A program made the translations under genes and the position numbers. The notes under the pieces are model-generated. The model was given only the letters and a program-made list of their open reading frames with translations, was not told where the DNA came from and searched no databases. Shown here piece by piece: positions 45,201 through 54,094 of a stretch of DNA of 64,000 bases (position 1 is the stretch's first letter; each line of letters opens with the position of its first letter). The stretch is taken from NCBI RefSeq assembly GCF_946479755.1, contig NZ_CAMLHC010000010.1, forward strand, positions 1 to 64,000, in the 5' to 3' direction. Source of the DNA: an uncultured Chitinophaga sp. (GTDB lineage: Bacteria > Bacteroidota > Bacteroidia > Chitinophagales > Chitinophagaceae).

Positions 45201-45884
45201 CAACGTAATAAAACGACCGTCAGCTATAGAGACTGGTACAATAACGGCAGAATCATCAAGCCCGACACCGTATTTACCTCCAACCTGGGCAAAACGATGT
45301 ATCCTACGGTCATTTATAAATCCTATGATCCACTGGGTAATATCAGGTCCATGAGCGCCGGCAGTAATTTCACCTCCTCCATTGTATGGAGTTACAACGA
45401 TGCCTACCCGGTCATGAAAGCAGATAATGCAGAAGCGAATGAAATATACTACGAAGGATTTGAAAACAGCACGCTGCCCGGAGTAGCCTCTGATGTGTCC
45501 CACCAGGGAAATAAATCTTTCAGGGGCACGCTGTCTGTCAATTTTGTAAGGCCCGACAACAAGGAGTACCTGCTCTCCTACTGGAAGTACACCGGCGGCA
45601 GCTGGAAAAAAGTGATTCAGCCGTTAACCGTTAACAATCCGACAGTGAACGCCACCGAGCCTATCGATGATGTTACGATATATCCTAAAGGAGCGGCCAT
45701 AAGCACTTATAGCTACCTGCCGCTGGTAGGGATGACGTCCGAGAACTCACCCGTTAACATCCTCAGAAAATACTCGTATGACAAACTGGGCAGATTGCAG
45801 ATTGTGCGCGATGCAAATAACAGAATACTGAAAATGCTCTGTTACAACTATTACGGACAGGCCACCGATTGTCTGCCAAAATAG
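42279..45884 (+). CDS. Large secreted SpvB/YD-type protein, RHS-associated
   Basis: The ATG at 42279 (rather than 42252) gives a 1201-aa protein with a good signal peptide, MKNILGVLLYGSTLFGT, ending near ALAQGQ. The N-terminal YGEWPVSLHTGTTNINVPFYNI and LSYHASGIKVEDVASWVGTGW is a SpvB-like domain seen at the start of toxin-complex proteins. The middle is YD-repeat-like. It has no RHS core and ends KLGRLQIVRDANNRI...NYYGQATDC. It precedes the true RHS gene by 53 bp. I infer that the two act as a pair, one part of the shell and one carrying the variable end. Confidence 0.8.
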   Translation: MKNILGVLLYGSTLFGTLSALAQGQRPPLKEPVKVIPSSPEASALGRYGEWPVSLHTGTTNINVPFYNISLRDLSLPVQLSYHASGIKVEDVASWVGTGWALEAGGMITRTVQGIPDDEMNGYMRTRTELDNFPKVFDARQPRDYKILSEASQTGATPYDTEPDWYFFNFAGKSGKFFIDKDGSMKSMPASNLKVIHYPAFFSGSLSERYWEILDDNGVTYFLGQDGAQEKTTYQDDDKMVRRSNINGWYLNKIVSPNKQDSIVFTYDDKSEFYNVKGSQALVLPQAVPNDFLTTTMLENAGFGYYGTTNPGAATNAVSGKTQLRAITWKDGRVDFHAKTRRADISGVLLDSIVVRNAQQNIINKYEFKYDNNTNRPYLLSIVQRPSPEVTQDYYSFEYDKNSMPNRFSDAQDRWGYYNGANSNTNMIESHPAMTKYKNPFPVAKADRVASNQAAVGSLVKIKYPTGGSTSFTYEVNRYDRTAEPPKEIPGYYAPGGFGTSASFIGSRHTERTVDARERAAGKTTISIKVNNYMRGVEPEDAWLPRFIIYSIDKEGKESIFYQWNAHDNKMTSDYTYNDDGTENLSYNSEGYFESFPEGKIRFVLEIVCIKRWGECPVYPKMPSISVSYQYMKWYPPTTESQAQYNTAGGIRIKEMTTYSHDNRPLTQKEYTYTKMGIVDNKPQEISSGTLISTPVNYSISRRAFSCGPMYDANGQQACSFSQIMVGTFSSTPVTVLGMTGGGYVGYDKVTEKVIDYGRNTGRTDYYYSSAYNGYSPVNMNSIYSGFEADGWGLQFPLIDRSYARGLLLQKDVFAIPPSGAEKLVAQEVNKYNLNDKENDPNLVTSRYLRVVRLADSLKTCCARTYTDAERIENRVYEFGYSYYDVKSPWVTLASKTMMNDSVTTTTNYSYNSSNQLISREERTNSRNETAVISLKYPSDKVWAGQDPKGIYQKMIDRNMILPVVEEENIVNGVQRNKTTVSYRDWYNNGRIIKPDTVFTSNLGKTMYPTVIYKSYDPLGNIRSMSAGSNFTSSIVWSYNDAYPVMKADNAEANEIYYEGFENSTLPGVASDVSHQGNKSFRGTLSVNFVRPDNKEYLLSYWKYTGGSWKKVIQPLTVNNPTVNATEPIDDVTIYPKGAAISTYSYLPLVGMTSENSPVNILRKYSYDKLGRLQIVRDANNRILKMLCYNYYGQATDCLPK

Positions 45885-45937
45885 CCCTGTGCCATCGTAA
45901 ACGCTTATTCTACTAACATTGTAGCACACTATACAAT

Positions 45938-48900
45938 ATGAAATTCAGAAAGTCAGTTAACCTGATCATAAAACTGGTCATCCCTATATTCAGCTTTTGT
46001 GAAACCGTTTCCGCCCAGAATGTACCTGCGGAAACCGACAAACCGCCGGTAGCCGCGCCATTGTCGCCGGCCGACGGGTATGACAGTGTTCTCCGGAACT
46101 ATATCTGTACCTGGGAGCCGTCGATGCCACTAACCAATCCTGCAGATGTTTCCAATGCAGGACGCCCCGCGGCAGAGGTCAAATTGACCACAGCATATTT
46201 TGATGCCATCGGCCGGCCATTGCAGACGGTCAACAAACAGATGAGCGGCAGCGGGAAAGATATGGTGTCGATGTTCCTGTATGATGCAATTGGCCGGGAA
46301 AAGTTGAAATACCTGCCATACGCATCGCAAACCGGCAATACCAACGATGGTAAATTCAAACTAAATCCCTTCGCAGATCAGAAAGATTTTTATCAGAGTG
46401 AGACATTAAACCCGGGAGCGGTCAATGAAACTGTTTACTACAGCGAGGTTGAATTTGAAACATCGCCGTTAAACCGGGTGTTAAAGACCTATAGTCCAGG
46501 TAATAGTTGGGCCCAAACAGGCGGTAATCATCCCGTTAGCCAGCACTATGATGCTAACAGTACGGAGGACGCCGTTCGCATCTGGAAGATAGCAGACGAC
46601 CAGAGTATACCGGTTAGTCCGGGTACTTATACCGCCAAACAGCTCTATAAAGTTATCACGTCCGACGAACAGGGCCAGACCACCATTGCATTTACCGATA
46701 AAGACGGCCGGCTGATACTGAAGAAAATTCAGTTGAACAATGACTGGCTTTCCACTTATTATGTTTATGATGACTCCGGCAACCTGCGGTTTGTGATACC
46801 TCCGCGGGCGGTACAGATTATCAACGGCAACTGGAACCTCTCTCCTGTGGCGGCAGAGCTCTGTTTTCAGTACCAGTACGATGAGCGTAACCGGATGATC
46901 ATAAAAAAGGTACCCGGCGCCGCCCCCGTAGAGATGGTGTACGACATCCGCGACCGGTTGGTACTAACCCGTGACGGAAACCTGAAAAGCAAGCGCCAAT
47001 GGCTCATGTCTTTTTACGATGGCCTTAATCGCGTGGTGGAAACGGCCCTATACACAGCTGACACCAATACTTACACACGGGCAGTATTGCAGCAGCAGTT
47101 AAATACCTCCATCGGTACAGGCAGCATACAATATGATTTCCCGGGTGTCACTCACCTGGTCGTTAAAACCAATGACCGGCAGCTCTATGAAGCCCGGGAG
47201 AGTATCACCATAGAGCCTGGATTTGAATCCGCCAGCGGCGATAACCTGGACTTCCGTGTTGATCCGGCACTGTCAAACGGCAGCATCTACCTGCCCGTTG
47301 CCAACCCGCTGCCCAACATACCCGCGGCGGCGCTAACGCCACTTACTTTCACCTATTACGACCATTATGCGTATGACGGTCTGAAGACCGCAGTGGCTGC
47401 CGACTTCACTAAACCGCAGGCCGGAAGCAACTTATACGCACAACCGGTCCAAACCAATACTGCCCCTGAGGGAATGGCTACAGGAACCCGCATACGGGTC
47501 TTAGGGACAGATACCTGGCTGACCACCACCAATTATTATGATGATGACAACCGGTTGGTACAGACGATCAGTGACAACCTGAGCGGTGGACAGGACGTAG
47601 CCACCACCCTCTACGATTTCAGTGGTAAAGTGCTGAGCACGTATGTGCATCACCGCAACAAACAGAGTAGCGCCACACCGGAAACCAAAGTACTCACGAT
47701 GATGCATTACGATCATGCAGGAAGGGTGGATGAAATTACCAAGCGTATTAATGACAACCCCGCTTTGCAACGGACCATTGCTACCAACAGTTATGATGAG
47801 CTGGGACAAATAAAAACAAAGCGGCTGGGTGTAACCGGCACCGGTCAGCTGGAGACGCTCGACTATGAATACAATATCCGCGGATGGCTGAAAGGTATCA
47901 ACAGAAAGTTCGCTGCCGGCAAGACCAGCGGCAACTGGTTTGGCCAGGAGCTCAGCTATGACTATGGGTTCTCGGGGAAACAGTTCAACGGCAACATCGC
48001 CGGAGCGAAATGGAAAAGTCGCTCCGACGGAGTGGCACGGGCCTTTGGGTACCGGTATGATCCTGCTAATCGTTTGACTGCTGCGGACTTCAGTCAGCTG
48101 GAAGGAAGTGCCTCCTGGACAAAATCAAAAATGGATTTCTCCGTCAGCAATCTAACCTATGATGCCAACGGTAACATATTGTCCATGAGCCAGAAGGGCA
48201 TGGAAGGCAGTGTTATCAAGCAGATAGACAGCCTGAAATATGGTTATCTCTCCAACAGCAACAAATTGTCTTTCGTTACAGATAAACAAAATAATCCCAA
48301 CACGCTGCTGGGTGATTTCCGGGAAAAACAAAATGACGAATCGCCCGACTATCAGTATGATCTCAACGGCAACCTGGTCCTTGATCAAAATAAACAGCTG
48401 ACCATCCGTTACAATCATCTGAATCTCCCCGAAAATATAACCGTTACCGGTAAAGGCTATATCACCTATACCTATGACGCCGGCGGGAATAAATTAAGAA
48501 AGACAGTGGTGGACCAAACCGGTACCGGTAAAACAACTATTACCGACTATACCGGCATGTTCCAGTATACCAATGATACGTTACGCATTATCAGTCACGA
48601 AGAAGGCCGTATCCGTACTATTGCCAAGGCAGGAATGCCTCTCGACTACAAATACGACTATTTCGTCAAGGACCACCTGGGCAATATCCGCATGGTACTT
48701 ACCGAGCAGACAGATTTCACCATGTATGCCGCCACCATGGAAAACGCCCGCGCCGGTGTTGAAACGGCGCTCTTCAGCAATGTGAATGAAACCCGGGTAC
48801 CCAAACCGGCAGGCTATCCTAACGACGACATAGATAGCAAAAATGCTGCTGTTGCGAAGTTGAACGCCAATCCCGGCGGAAATAAAATCGGGCCGTCGCT

Positions 48901-50275
48901 GGTACTGCGTGTCATGGCCGGCGATACCGTCCAGGTAAATGCCCGCGCCTTCTATAAATCCCAAGGGCCCGTAACCAAAAATACAGCGCCCCTGCCGGAA
49001 GACATGGTAGCGGGACTGGTACAGGCGTTCGGCGGACAGGCAGAGGCTGGCAGTCAGCATGGATTTGAGACAGGAAACAACAGCACGCCGTTTAACACCA
49101 ACTTCTACAATAATCAATACCAGCGGCTTAAAGAAAAAAGTCCCGACCAGCCGGAAGGCAAGCCCAAAGCATACCTTAATTTTGTATTGTTCGACGATCA
49201 GTTTAAATTAGTCGATCAGAACAGTGGCGTTAAGCAGGTAGGCAGTGAAGCCGATCAACTGCAAACCCTCGGCACAGAAAGAATGCCGATTACCAAAAAC
49301 GGCTTCCTGTATGTATATACCAGTAATGAATCGCAGCAGGATGTGTTCTTTGATAATTTAGTGGTGACACAGGCGTCCGGACCAGTGCTGGAAGAGACGC
49401 ATTATTATCCGTTTGGGTTAACGATGGCGGGGATTAGTTCCAATGCACTCAAAGGAAGTAATTATGCGGAGAACAAGCTGAAATATAATGGGAATGAATT
49501 ACAACATAGAGAGTTTAACGATGGATCGGGATTAGAGTTGTACGATTTCAATGCGCGGACCTATGATCAGCAGATAGGAAGATTTTTACAAATTGATCCC
49601 CTTCCCGATGAAAAAGATCAGGAATCTTGGGCACCGTATCACTATGCGATAAATAATCCAATAAAAAACAATGATCCCAGTGGCAAGTTGTGGGGTAACA
49701 TCATTGGGGCAGTTGTTGGAGCGATAACTGACTATGGGGAACAAGTCGCAGCAAACTACATGCAAGGGAAAAAAGACCCATGGACAGATGATATAAATCT
49801 GGTATCTATAGGAACGGCCGCCGTATCAGGCGCAATAACAAGTGGAGGAAGCGTTGTAGCCAGGCTTGTTGGAAAAACTGCTATTAAATTAACAGCTACA
49901 GTAATTAACAACTCGATTGAGGCTAAAACATCCTCCGATGGAATAAAAGTAAAGGTTGCAAATAGTGCTTATGACGTCTCAAAAAATACAATTATTGACC
50001 TTACTGTTGAAGCAGCGATATCTGGTACGTTAAAAAATACAGGGAAGGTGATTTCCAAGGCTGGTGTCAATCAAACACAAATTGTCAGCGGAGTAAAAAA
50101 GGTAGTCAAAGCCGCGGGAGGCGATGTTACAAGGCACACTAGCCAGGTTATCCACAATGGCGTGAAAAAAGCGATAAAAGACACTCGTAGTACCCTGGAA
50201 AGTGGATTCAAAGCTTATATAAATCCCTACGCCGACAATATTAAAACAAAGACAAATTCTCCAGACAATGACTAA
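45938..50275 (+). CDS. DUF6443/RHS-core secreted protein with variable C-terminus
   Basis: The 1445-aa product has a signal peptide (ending near VSAQNVP), then a DUF6443-type domain (about 70-230: AYFDAIGRPLQTV, LYDAIGREKLKYLPY). Next is a long YD/RHS repeat shell, then the core YYPFGLTM (about 1156) and LYDFNARTYDQQIGRFLQIDP (about 1200-1220), which ends NNPIKNNDPSGK (about 1250). The last 195 residues are unlike the shell and are encoded in clearly AT-richer DNA. They include hydrophobic stretches (IIGAVVGAITDYG) and a basic helical tail; no nuclease motif is visible. Such C-termini are interchangeable toxins in polymorphic toxin systems. The next gene overlaps by 8 bp and may encode the immunity protein. 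Confidence 0.87.
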   Translation: MKFRKSVNLIIKLVIPIFSFCETVSAQNVPAETDKPPVAAPLSPADGYDSVLRNYICTWEPSMPLTNPADVSNAGRPAAEVKLTTAYFDAIGRPLQTVNKQMSGSGKDMVSMFLYDAIGREKLKYLPYASQTGNTNDGKFKLNPFADQKDFYQSETLNPGAVNETVYYSEVEFETSPLNRVLKTYSPGNSWAQTGGNHPVSQHYDANSTEDAVRIWKIADDQSIPVSPGTYTAKQLYKVITSDEQGQTTIAFTDKDGRLILKKIQLNNDWLSTYYVYDDSGNLRFVIPPRAVQIINGNWNLSPVAAELCFQYQYDERNRMIIKKVPGAAPVEMVYDIRDRLVLTRDGNLKSKRQWLMSFYDGLNRVVETALYTADTNTYTRAVLQQQLNTSIGTGSIQYDFPGVTHLVVKTNDRQLYEARESITIEPGFESASGDNLDFRVDPALSNGSIYLPVANPLPNIPAAALTPLTFTYYDHYAYDGLKTAVAADFTKPQAGSNLYAQPVQTNTAPEGMATGTRIRVLGTDTWLTTTNYYDDDNRLVQTISDNLSGGQDVATTLYDFSGKVLSTYVHHRNKQSSATPETKVLTMMHYDHAGRVDEITKRINDNPALQRTIATNSYDELGQIKTKRLGVTGTGQLETLDYEYNIRGWLKGINRKFAAGKTSGNWFGQELSYDYGFSGKQFNGNIAGAKWKSRSDGVARAFGYRYDPANRLTAADFSQLEGSASWTKSKMDFSVSNLTYDANGNILSMSQKGMEGSVIKQIDSLKYGYLSNSNKLSFVTDKQNNPNTLLGDFREKQNDESPDYQYDLNGNLVLDQNKQLTIRYNHLNLPENITVTGKGYITYTYDAGGNKLRKTVVDQTGTGKTTITDYTGMFQYTNDTLRIISHEEGRIRTIAKAGMPLDYKYDYFVKDHLGNIRMVLTEQTDFTMYAATMENARAGVETALFSNVNETRVPKPAGYPNDDIDSKNAAVAKLNANPGGNKIGPSLVLRVMAGDTVQVNARAFYKSQGPVTKNTAPLPEDMVAGLVQAFGGQAEAGSQHGFETGNNSTPFNTNFYNNQYQRLKEKSPDQPEGKPKAYLNFVLFDDQFKLVDQNSGVKQVGSEADQLQTLGTERMPITKNGFLYVYTSNESQQDVFFDNLVVTQASGPVLEETHYYPFGLTMAGISSNALKGSNYAENKLKYNGNELQHREFNDGSGLELYDFNARTYDQQIGRFLQIDPLPDEKDQESWAPYHYAINNPIKNNDPSGKLWGNIIGAVVGAITDYGEQVAANYMQGKKDPWTDDINLVSIGTAAVSGAITSGGSVVARLVGKTAIKLTATVINNSIEAKTSSDGIKVKVANSAYDVSKNTIIDLTVEAAISGTLKNTGKVISKAGVNQTQIVSGVKKVVKAAGGDVTRHTSQVIHNGVKKAIKDTRSTLESGFKAYINPYADNIKTKTNSPDND

Positions 50276-50594
50276 AATAAAGAATATAGCCTCAGTCATC
50301 ATAGTAATCATGTTACTAGGTGGCATAATTTATAAGATAGGAAAAAGGCATTTAACAATGTACATGTTAAAACGTGATGCGCAATATGTCCGAGCTGTTA
50401 TTATTGACGAAAAAAACCAAACTGGCAACAGCCCTGTGAGTCATGACTTTACCTATTCTTACCTTTTTTATGTTGAAGGAAAAAGCTATACAGGGAATTC
50501 ATTTGACGCTAAGCTTCAAGTGGGCGACTCCATTGACATTGCATATGTAAAAACGTGGCCGGAGTTGAATCGACCTATTACTTTCTTGAAGTAA
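50268..50594 (+). CDS. Small membrane protein, candidate immunity protein
   Basis: The 108-aa protein starts in the last codons of the RHS gene (ATGACTAA overlap). One N-terminal membrane helix (about 8-25) is followed by a small beta-rich domain (YSYLFYVEGKSYTG, LQVGDSIDIAYV) resembling DUF3592-type folds. The overlap and its own AT-rich composition match the RHS tip, so both may have arrived together. The family is not recognised. Confidence 0.65.
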   Translation: MTKIKNIASVIIVIMLLGGIIYKIGKRHLTMYMLKRDAQYVRAVIIDEKNQTGNSPVSHDFTYSYLFYVEGKSYTGNSFDAKLQVGDSIDIAYVKTWPELNRPITFLK

Positions 50595-50644
50595 TGTCCC
50601 TTCCACCGTTAACATAACAAACCCACAATTAAGATACGCTTGCG

Positions 50645-50690
50645 TAAGATAAACCGCTATTTACTATGGCGGTTTATCTTATCTTTCCAT
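50645..50690 (+). terminator. Terminator of the RHS locus
   Basis: TAAGATAAACCGC (50645-50657) pairs perfectly with GCGGTTTATCTTA (50669-50681), followed by TCTTTCC. It separates the RHS locus from the GNAT gene. Confidence 0.8.
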
Positions 50691-50781
50691 AAGAAAGATC
50701 CTTTGCAGATCCACCTCTCGAATTCAAATACACAATAGTTTGACAAAACAACCTTTAAGTGTTAAACCTAAACCCCCTCAC

Positions 50782-51345
50782 ATGTCCTCCACCGCAGACA
50801 TCATCACCCAACGACTCACCCTCCGCTTACTAGGTAACGAAGCCAGAGACGCCTGCCTCAGTGGCGACCTCACTAAAGCCTCCCTCGTCCTCGGCGCCGA
50901 AATCCCCGCCGCCATGCTGGACCACCCCAGCAGCCTGCGTCACGACAAAAAGCAACTAGCCACCGATGCGAACTACGCACCCTGGTCTTCACGTGCCATT
51001 ATTCTCACCGGGGAAAATAAAACCATCGGCCTTATCCGCTTTCACACCAGTCCCGATCCCCATGCCTCCAAAGACTACCTGGAAAACGCCGTGGAAATCG
51101 GCTACCAGGTCTATGAACCGCACCGGAGAAAAGGATACGCCAGGGAAGCGGTGACTGCCGCATTCAACTGGGCGCGGGAGCGTTTCCAGGTCCACCGTTT
51201 TGTGGCATCCATCGCGCCGGATAACCTGCCTTCCCTGAATCTGGTGACCTCCCTCGGCTTTACCAAAGTAGATGAAGTCATGGATGAAACGGACGGCATG
51301 GAATATGTTTTTGCCGTAAATTACGCAGATGAAAAACATCGTTGA
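50782..51345 (+). CDS. GNAT-family N-acetyltransferase
   Basis: The 187-aa protein (ATG at 50782; an in-frame ATG at 50740 is also possible) has the RimJ/RimL-type GNAT domain. It opens ITQRLTLRLL, then has AVEIGYQVYEPHRRKGYAREAV (acetyl-CoA loop R-x-x-G-x-A) and FVASIAPDNLPSLNLVTSLGF. It acetylates an unknown amine. Its stop overlaps the next gene by 17 bp, so both are coupled. Confidence 0.88.
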   Translation: MSSTADIITQRLTLRLLGNEARDACLSGDLTKASLVLGAEIPAAMLDHPSSLRHDKKQLATDANYAPWSSRAIILTGENKTIGLIRFHTSPDPHASKDYLENAVEIGYQVYEPHRRKGYAREAVTAAFNWARERFQVHRFVASIAPDNLPSLNLVTSLGFTKVDEVMDETDGMEYVFAVNYADEKHR

Positions 51346-51913
51346 ACAATACCTGGCCGGTCTGCAGGAGCGTTTATCTGAAGAAGACAAAGCACAGTTA
51401 GCCTATGCTTCCGGCGCCACCGCAGCGCAACTGGCAAAACTGCAGCAAACCTATCCCGACTGCCCCGCATCGCTGCTGCAGCTGCTCACTAAAATTGACG
51501 GTACCTACTGGCGGGAATATGGCGACCATACCGTTGCCGTATTGATATTAGGCTCTGACGTACATCGGTACCCGTATTACCTGAAGTCCGTTGACCAGAT
51601 ACTGGAAGATGACAAATACGGCCTGAGCATCCGGGATATCTACGGAGAAGACGCCGACGACGCGCCGGAACTGGTGGATACCGGTATCGACTCAAGGGTG
51701 AATATGGACCGGTGGTTGTGTTTCTCCGATTGCACGAACAATGGCGGCACTTCCAAACTTTACCTCGACTTTAACCCCGCCCCCGGTGGCGTTTCGGGGC
51801 AGGTGATCCGTTTCCTGCACGACCCCGACAACTACCGTGTCATCGCCGGCAGTTTCGACGAATACCTGCTGAAGCTCATGGAGCACGACTATACGTTTAT
51901 CGCTTCCGAATAA
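51329..51913 (+). CDS. SMI1/KNR4 (SUKH) family protein
   Basis: The 194-aa protein has the SUKH pattern GATAAQLAKLQQTYPDCPASLLQLLTKIDG, CFSDCTNNGG and LYLDFNPAPGGVSGQVIRFLHD. SUKH proteins are common immunity proteins of bacterial polymorphic toxins and also have general roles. It lies 1.1 kb downstream of the RHS locus, after a terminator, and overlaps the GNAT gene by 17 bp. Whether it serves the RHS toxin is not known. Confidence 0.82.
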   Translation: MKNIVEQYLAGLQERLSEEDKAQLAYASGATAAQLAKLQQTYPDCPASLLQLLTKIDGTYWREYGDHTVAVLILGSDVHRYPYYLKSVDQILEDDKYGLSIRDIYGEDADDAPELVDTGIDSRVNMDRWLCFSDCTNNGGTSKLYLDFNPAPGGVSGQVIRFLHDPDNYRVIAGSFDEYLLKLMEHDYTFIASE

Positions 51914-51976
51914 GATTGTTCGCAATTTTACAATTCCAGGCTGCCCAAAAGCACTTGTTTTGTAGAAAAAAGACCA

Positions 51977-52423
51977 ATGAAACAACTCCTTCTTTTAATC
52001 CTGCTGGTATCCGCCTGCTACGGCGTGCAGGCCCAGTCTGAAAACCCATCGTTAAAAGCCGCCAGGAAAGCGATTGAGGCCAGCAATGCCATGTACTCCG
52101 ACCTGGCCAATAAAAATGACGGCAGTATCCTGACACGCTATACCGACGATGCCTGCCTATACCCTGCTAATGCGGCGCCGGTATGCGGCCGCGACAACAT
52201 GGCTAAGTTTTTCAAAGACGGACCGAAAGTAAACTCCAAATTCATCATCCAACACCTGTATGGCGACGGACAGACCTATGTTACCGAAGAAAGTTATTAT
52301 GAAATGACTGACCAGCAAGGCCATAAAATAGACGACGGTAAAGTCATCGTCATATGGAAAAAGACAGCCGATGGATGGAAAATGTACAGGGACATGTTCA
52401 GCAGCAACCACCCGGCGAAATAA
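51977..52423 (+). CDS. Secreted SnoaL/DUF4440-like protein
   Basis: The 148-aa protein has a signal peptide (ending near VQAQSEN) and a domain with NDGSILTRYTDDACLYPANAAPVCGRDN and VTEESYYEMTDQQG that matches the NTF2-like DUF4440 fold. Such proteins bind or isomerise small molecules; here it is exported. It directly follows the SUKH gene by 63 bp and is convergent with an AraC gene (no gap between the stop codons). Confidence 0.78.
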   Translation: MKQLLLLILLVSACYGVQAQSENPSLKAARKAIEASNAMYSDLANKNDGSILTRYTDDACLYPANAAPVCGRDNMAKFFKDGPKVNSKFIIQHLYGDGQTYVTEESYYEMTDQQGHKIDDGKVIVIWKKTADGWKMYRDMFSSNHPAK

Positions 52424-53239
52424 CTAAAACCCAATGTTCACGGCCTGCTGAAGCGCCACATCATCTTTTGCCAGCCGATGCCTTGCCTCAGAAGGGGTGA
52501 TACCGGTAAACTTCCGGAATTCTTTGATAAAATGCGCCTGGTCATAGTAGCCTCCCTCATAAGCGATGGCCGTCAGCGACGCTGGCGTGTCCAGCACCAG
52601 CCGCAGGGTCCTGTTGAAACGTACTACCGCGGCCAGTGCAGCGGGACTGATACCCACATGCTGCAGGCAAAGCTTCTGGATATATCTTTCCGACATCCCT
52701 GATTGCCGGGCGATAGCGGGTAAGTCCAGCTTATCATTCCCCGATAACAGCAGCCGGGAAAACTGCTGCACCATGGTCACTTTCTGCAAATGTTTTTCCT
52801 GCTTTGCCAATCGTTCCAGGAAGAACTGCTCCAACACCGCAATCTTGTGCCTGATAGCGCCCGCGTCCATGATCCGGCCATACAGTTCCCTGATCTCCGG
52901 CAAACGTATGTCATACAGATCGGTAGCATAGTTGGTAAATTCAGAAATCGGGTCGGCAAAAAACAAAGTGCCCGCGTGGGGATAAATACGGGCTATCAGC
53001 ACCACCGTGCCTTTTGATACCGTCAGCCGGGTGGGCAGCGTCAGATGCCCCAGCAGCTCCATCTCCGGCAGGTCTTTCTTTCTGCCGTTGATAATAGTGG
53101 CCGCCGCTCCGGACAGGTTGATCACAAAATCCATGTACCCGCTGGGATAAAACACCTCGTTGTCAAGATCTTCCCCGATCGTGACCACTGTATAGTTCTT
53201 TATGTAGGGCGCCAGGATGGCAGATGGCAAAAGCTGCAT
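52424..53239 (-). CDS. AraC-family transcriptional regulator (DUF6597 type)
   Basis: The 271-aa protein has the N-terminal pattern PSAILAPYIKNYTVV, FYPSGYMDFVINLSG and a C-terminal AraC helix-turn-helix (ARQSGMSERYIQKLCLQHVGISP, YYDQAHFIKEFRKFTGITPSEAR). It resembles the regulator at 36663. The target is unknown; the divergent space leads to a terminator of the TonB locus. Confidence 0.9.
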   Translation of the reverse strand: MQLLPSAILAPYIKNYTVVTIGEDLDNEVFYPSGYMDFVINLSGAAATIINGRKKDLPEMELLGHLTLPTRLTVSKGTVVLIARIYPHAGTLFFADPISEFTNYATDLYDIRLPEIRELYGRIMDAGAIRHKIAVLEQFFLERLAKQEKHLQKVTMVQQFSRLLLSGNDKLDLPAIARQSGMSERYIQKLCLQHVGISPAALAAVVRFNRTLRLVLDTPASLTAIAYEGGYYDQAHFIKEFRKFTGITPSEARHRLAKDDVALQQAVNIGF

Positions 53240-53280
53240 GTAAAGCGGGACCTGAAATCATCCCTTACTAAAGTTAAAAA

Positions 53281-53315
53281 TAAAAAACGAGCCACCCCAA
53301 ATGGGATGGCTCGTT
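53281..53315 (-). terminator. Terminator of the TonB-receptor operon
   Basis: AACGAGCCA...TGGCTCGTT (53286-53315) is a 13-bp stem with one mismatch. Read on the minus strand it is followed by TTTTATTTTT. It is 20 bp after the lipoprotein stop. Confidence 0.85.
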
Positions 53316-53334
53316 AATATATCAATGGCAGGTG

Positions 53335-54087
53335 CTACTGCAGATACTGCGTCAGTTCCACGCCCTGCACACCCAAAAGAGTACCTTCTGTATCGGCGTA
53401 TTCCTTTATCAACACCAGGTACCCCTTATCCGCCTTGGGAGGTGTCAGGATAAAGTTGCTCGACTTACTGTTGTCCAGGTAAGGCTCAGCCGGGCTGGCC
53501 GCTTTCATCAGCCGGAAAGCCATAGACGTATAAATAGGCGGTACATTCATGTCTATAAAAACACTTCCTTCGTCATTAAACGGATATGCTTTTTTGATAG
53601 TCGGTTGTCCCCTTTTCGCCAGCGTAACTTCCACCAGGATGTCCTTAGCCGGAATCTTACTATACTTTCTTTCCGGGAAATTCACCAGCATCCCCGCATT
53701 CCCGGGAGTAGGTTTGGGAATGGGAGGCAGTTTATCGATGAGTGAAGCTCCATCATAGTAGAACTTAATACTGTTGGAAAGCACAGTGGCGTCTATCTTT
53801 TGCTCCATCAGTTTCACGCCCTTGCTGTCAAACATAGAAAAAGTGACAGGTCCGTTAAACACCCGTCTGGTACTTACGCTGCCCTGGAAATAAAGTGACG
53901 CCCCATCTTCGCTGGCTTCCACGATTTTGTCGCCCAGTTTGAACTGCAAAGAATCTGCAGCGATATAACCATTAATATTGATGTCAATCACTTTGTTTTG
54001 AGGATAAAACTCCTCCTGTGGCTTGGTGCAGGAAAAGAGGGAACATCCCATCATTAACACCGCCAGTTGCTGAGATATTTTCATCAT
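53335..54087 (-). CDS. Hypothetical lipoprotein downstream of the TonB receptor
   Basis: The 250-aa protein has a lipobox LFSC (Cys20) and a beta-rich mature part with INGYIAADSLQFKLGDKIV and VNFPERKYSKIPAKDILVEV. No SusD-like helices are seen, so it is not a canonical glycan-binding partner. It follows the receptor by 7 bp and probably works with it at the outer membrane. Confidence 0.78.
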   Translation of the reverse strand: MMKISQQLAVLMMGCSLFSCTKPQEEFYPQNKVIDININGYIAADSLQFKLGDKIVEASEDGASLYFQGSVSTRRVFNGPVTFSMFDSKGVKLMEQKIDATVLSNSIKFYYDGASLIDKLPPIPKPTPGNAGMLVNFPERKYSKIPAKDILVEVTLAKRGQPTIKKAYPFNDEGSVFIDMNVPPIYTSMAFRLMKAASPAEPYLDNSKSSNFILTPPKADKGYLVLIKEYADTEGTLLGVQGVELTQYLQ

Positions 54088-54094
54088 GCCTTTT

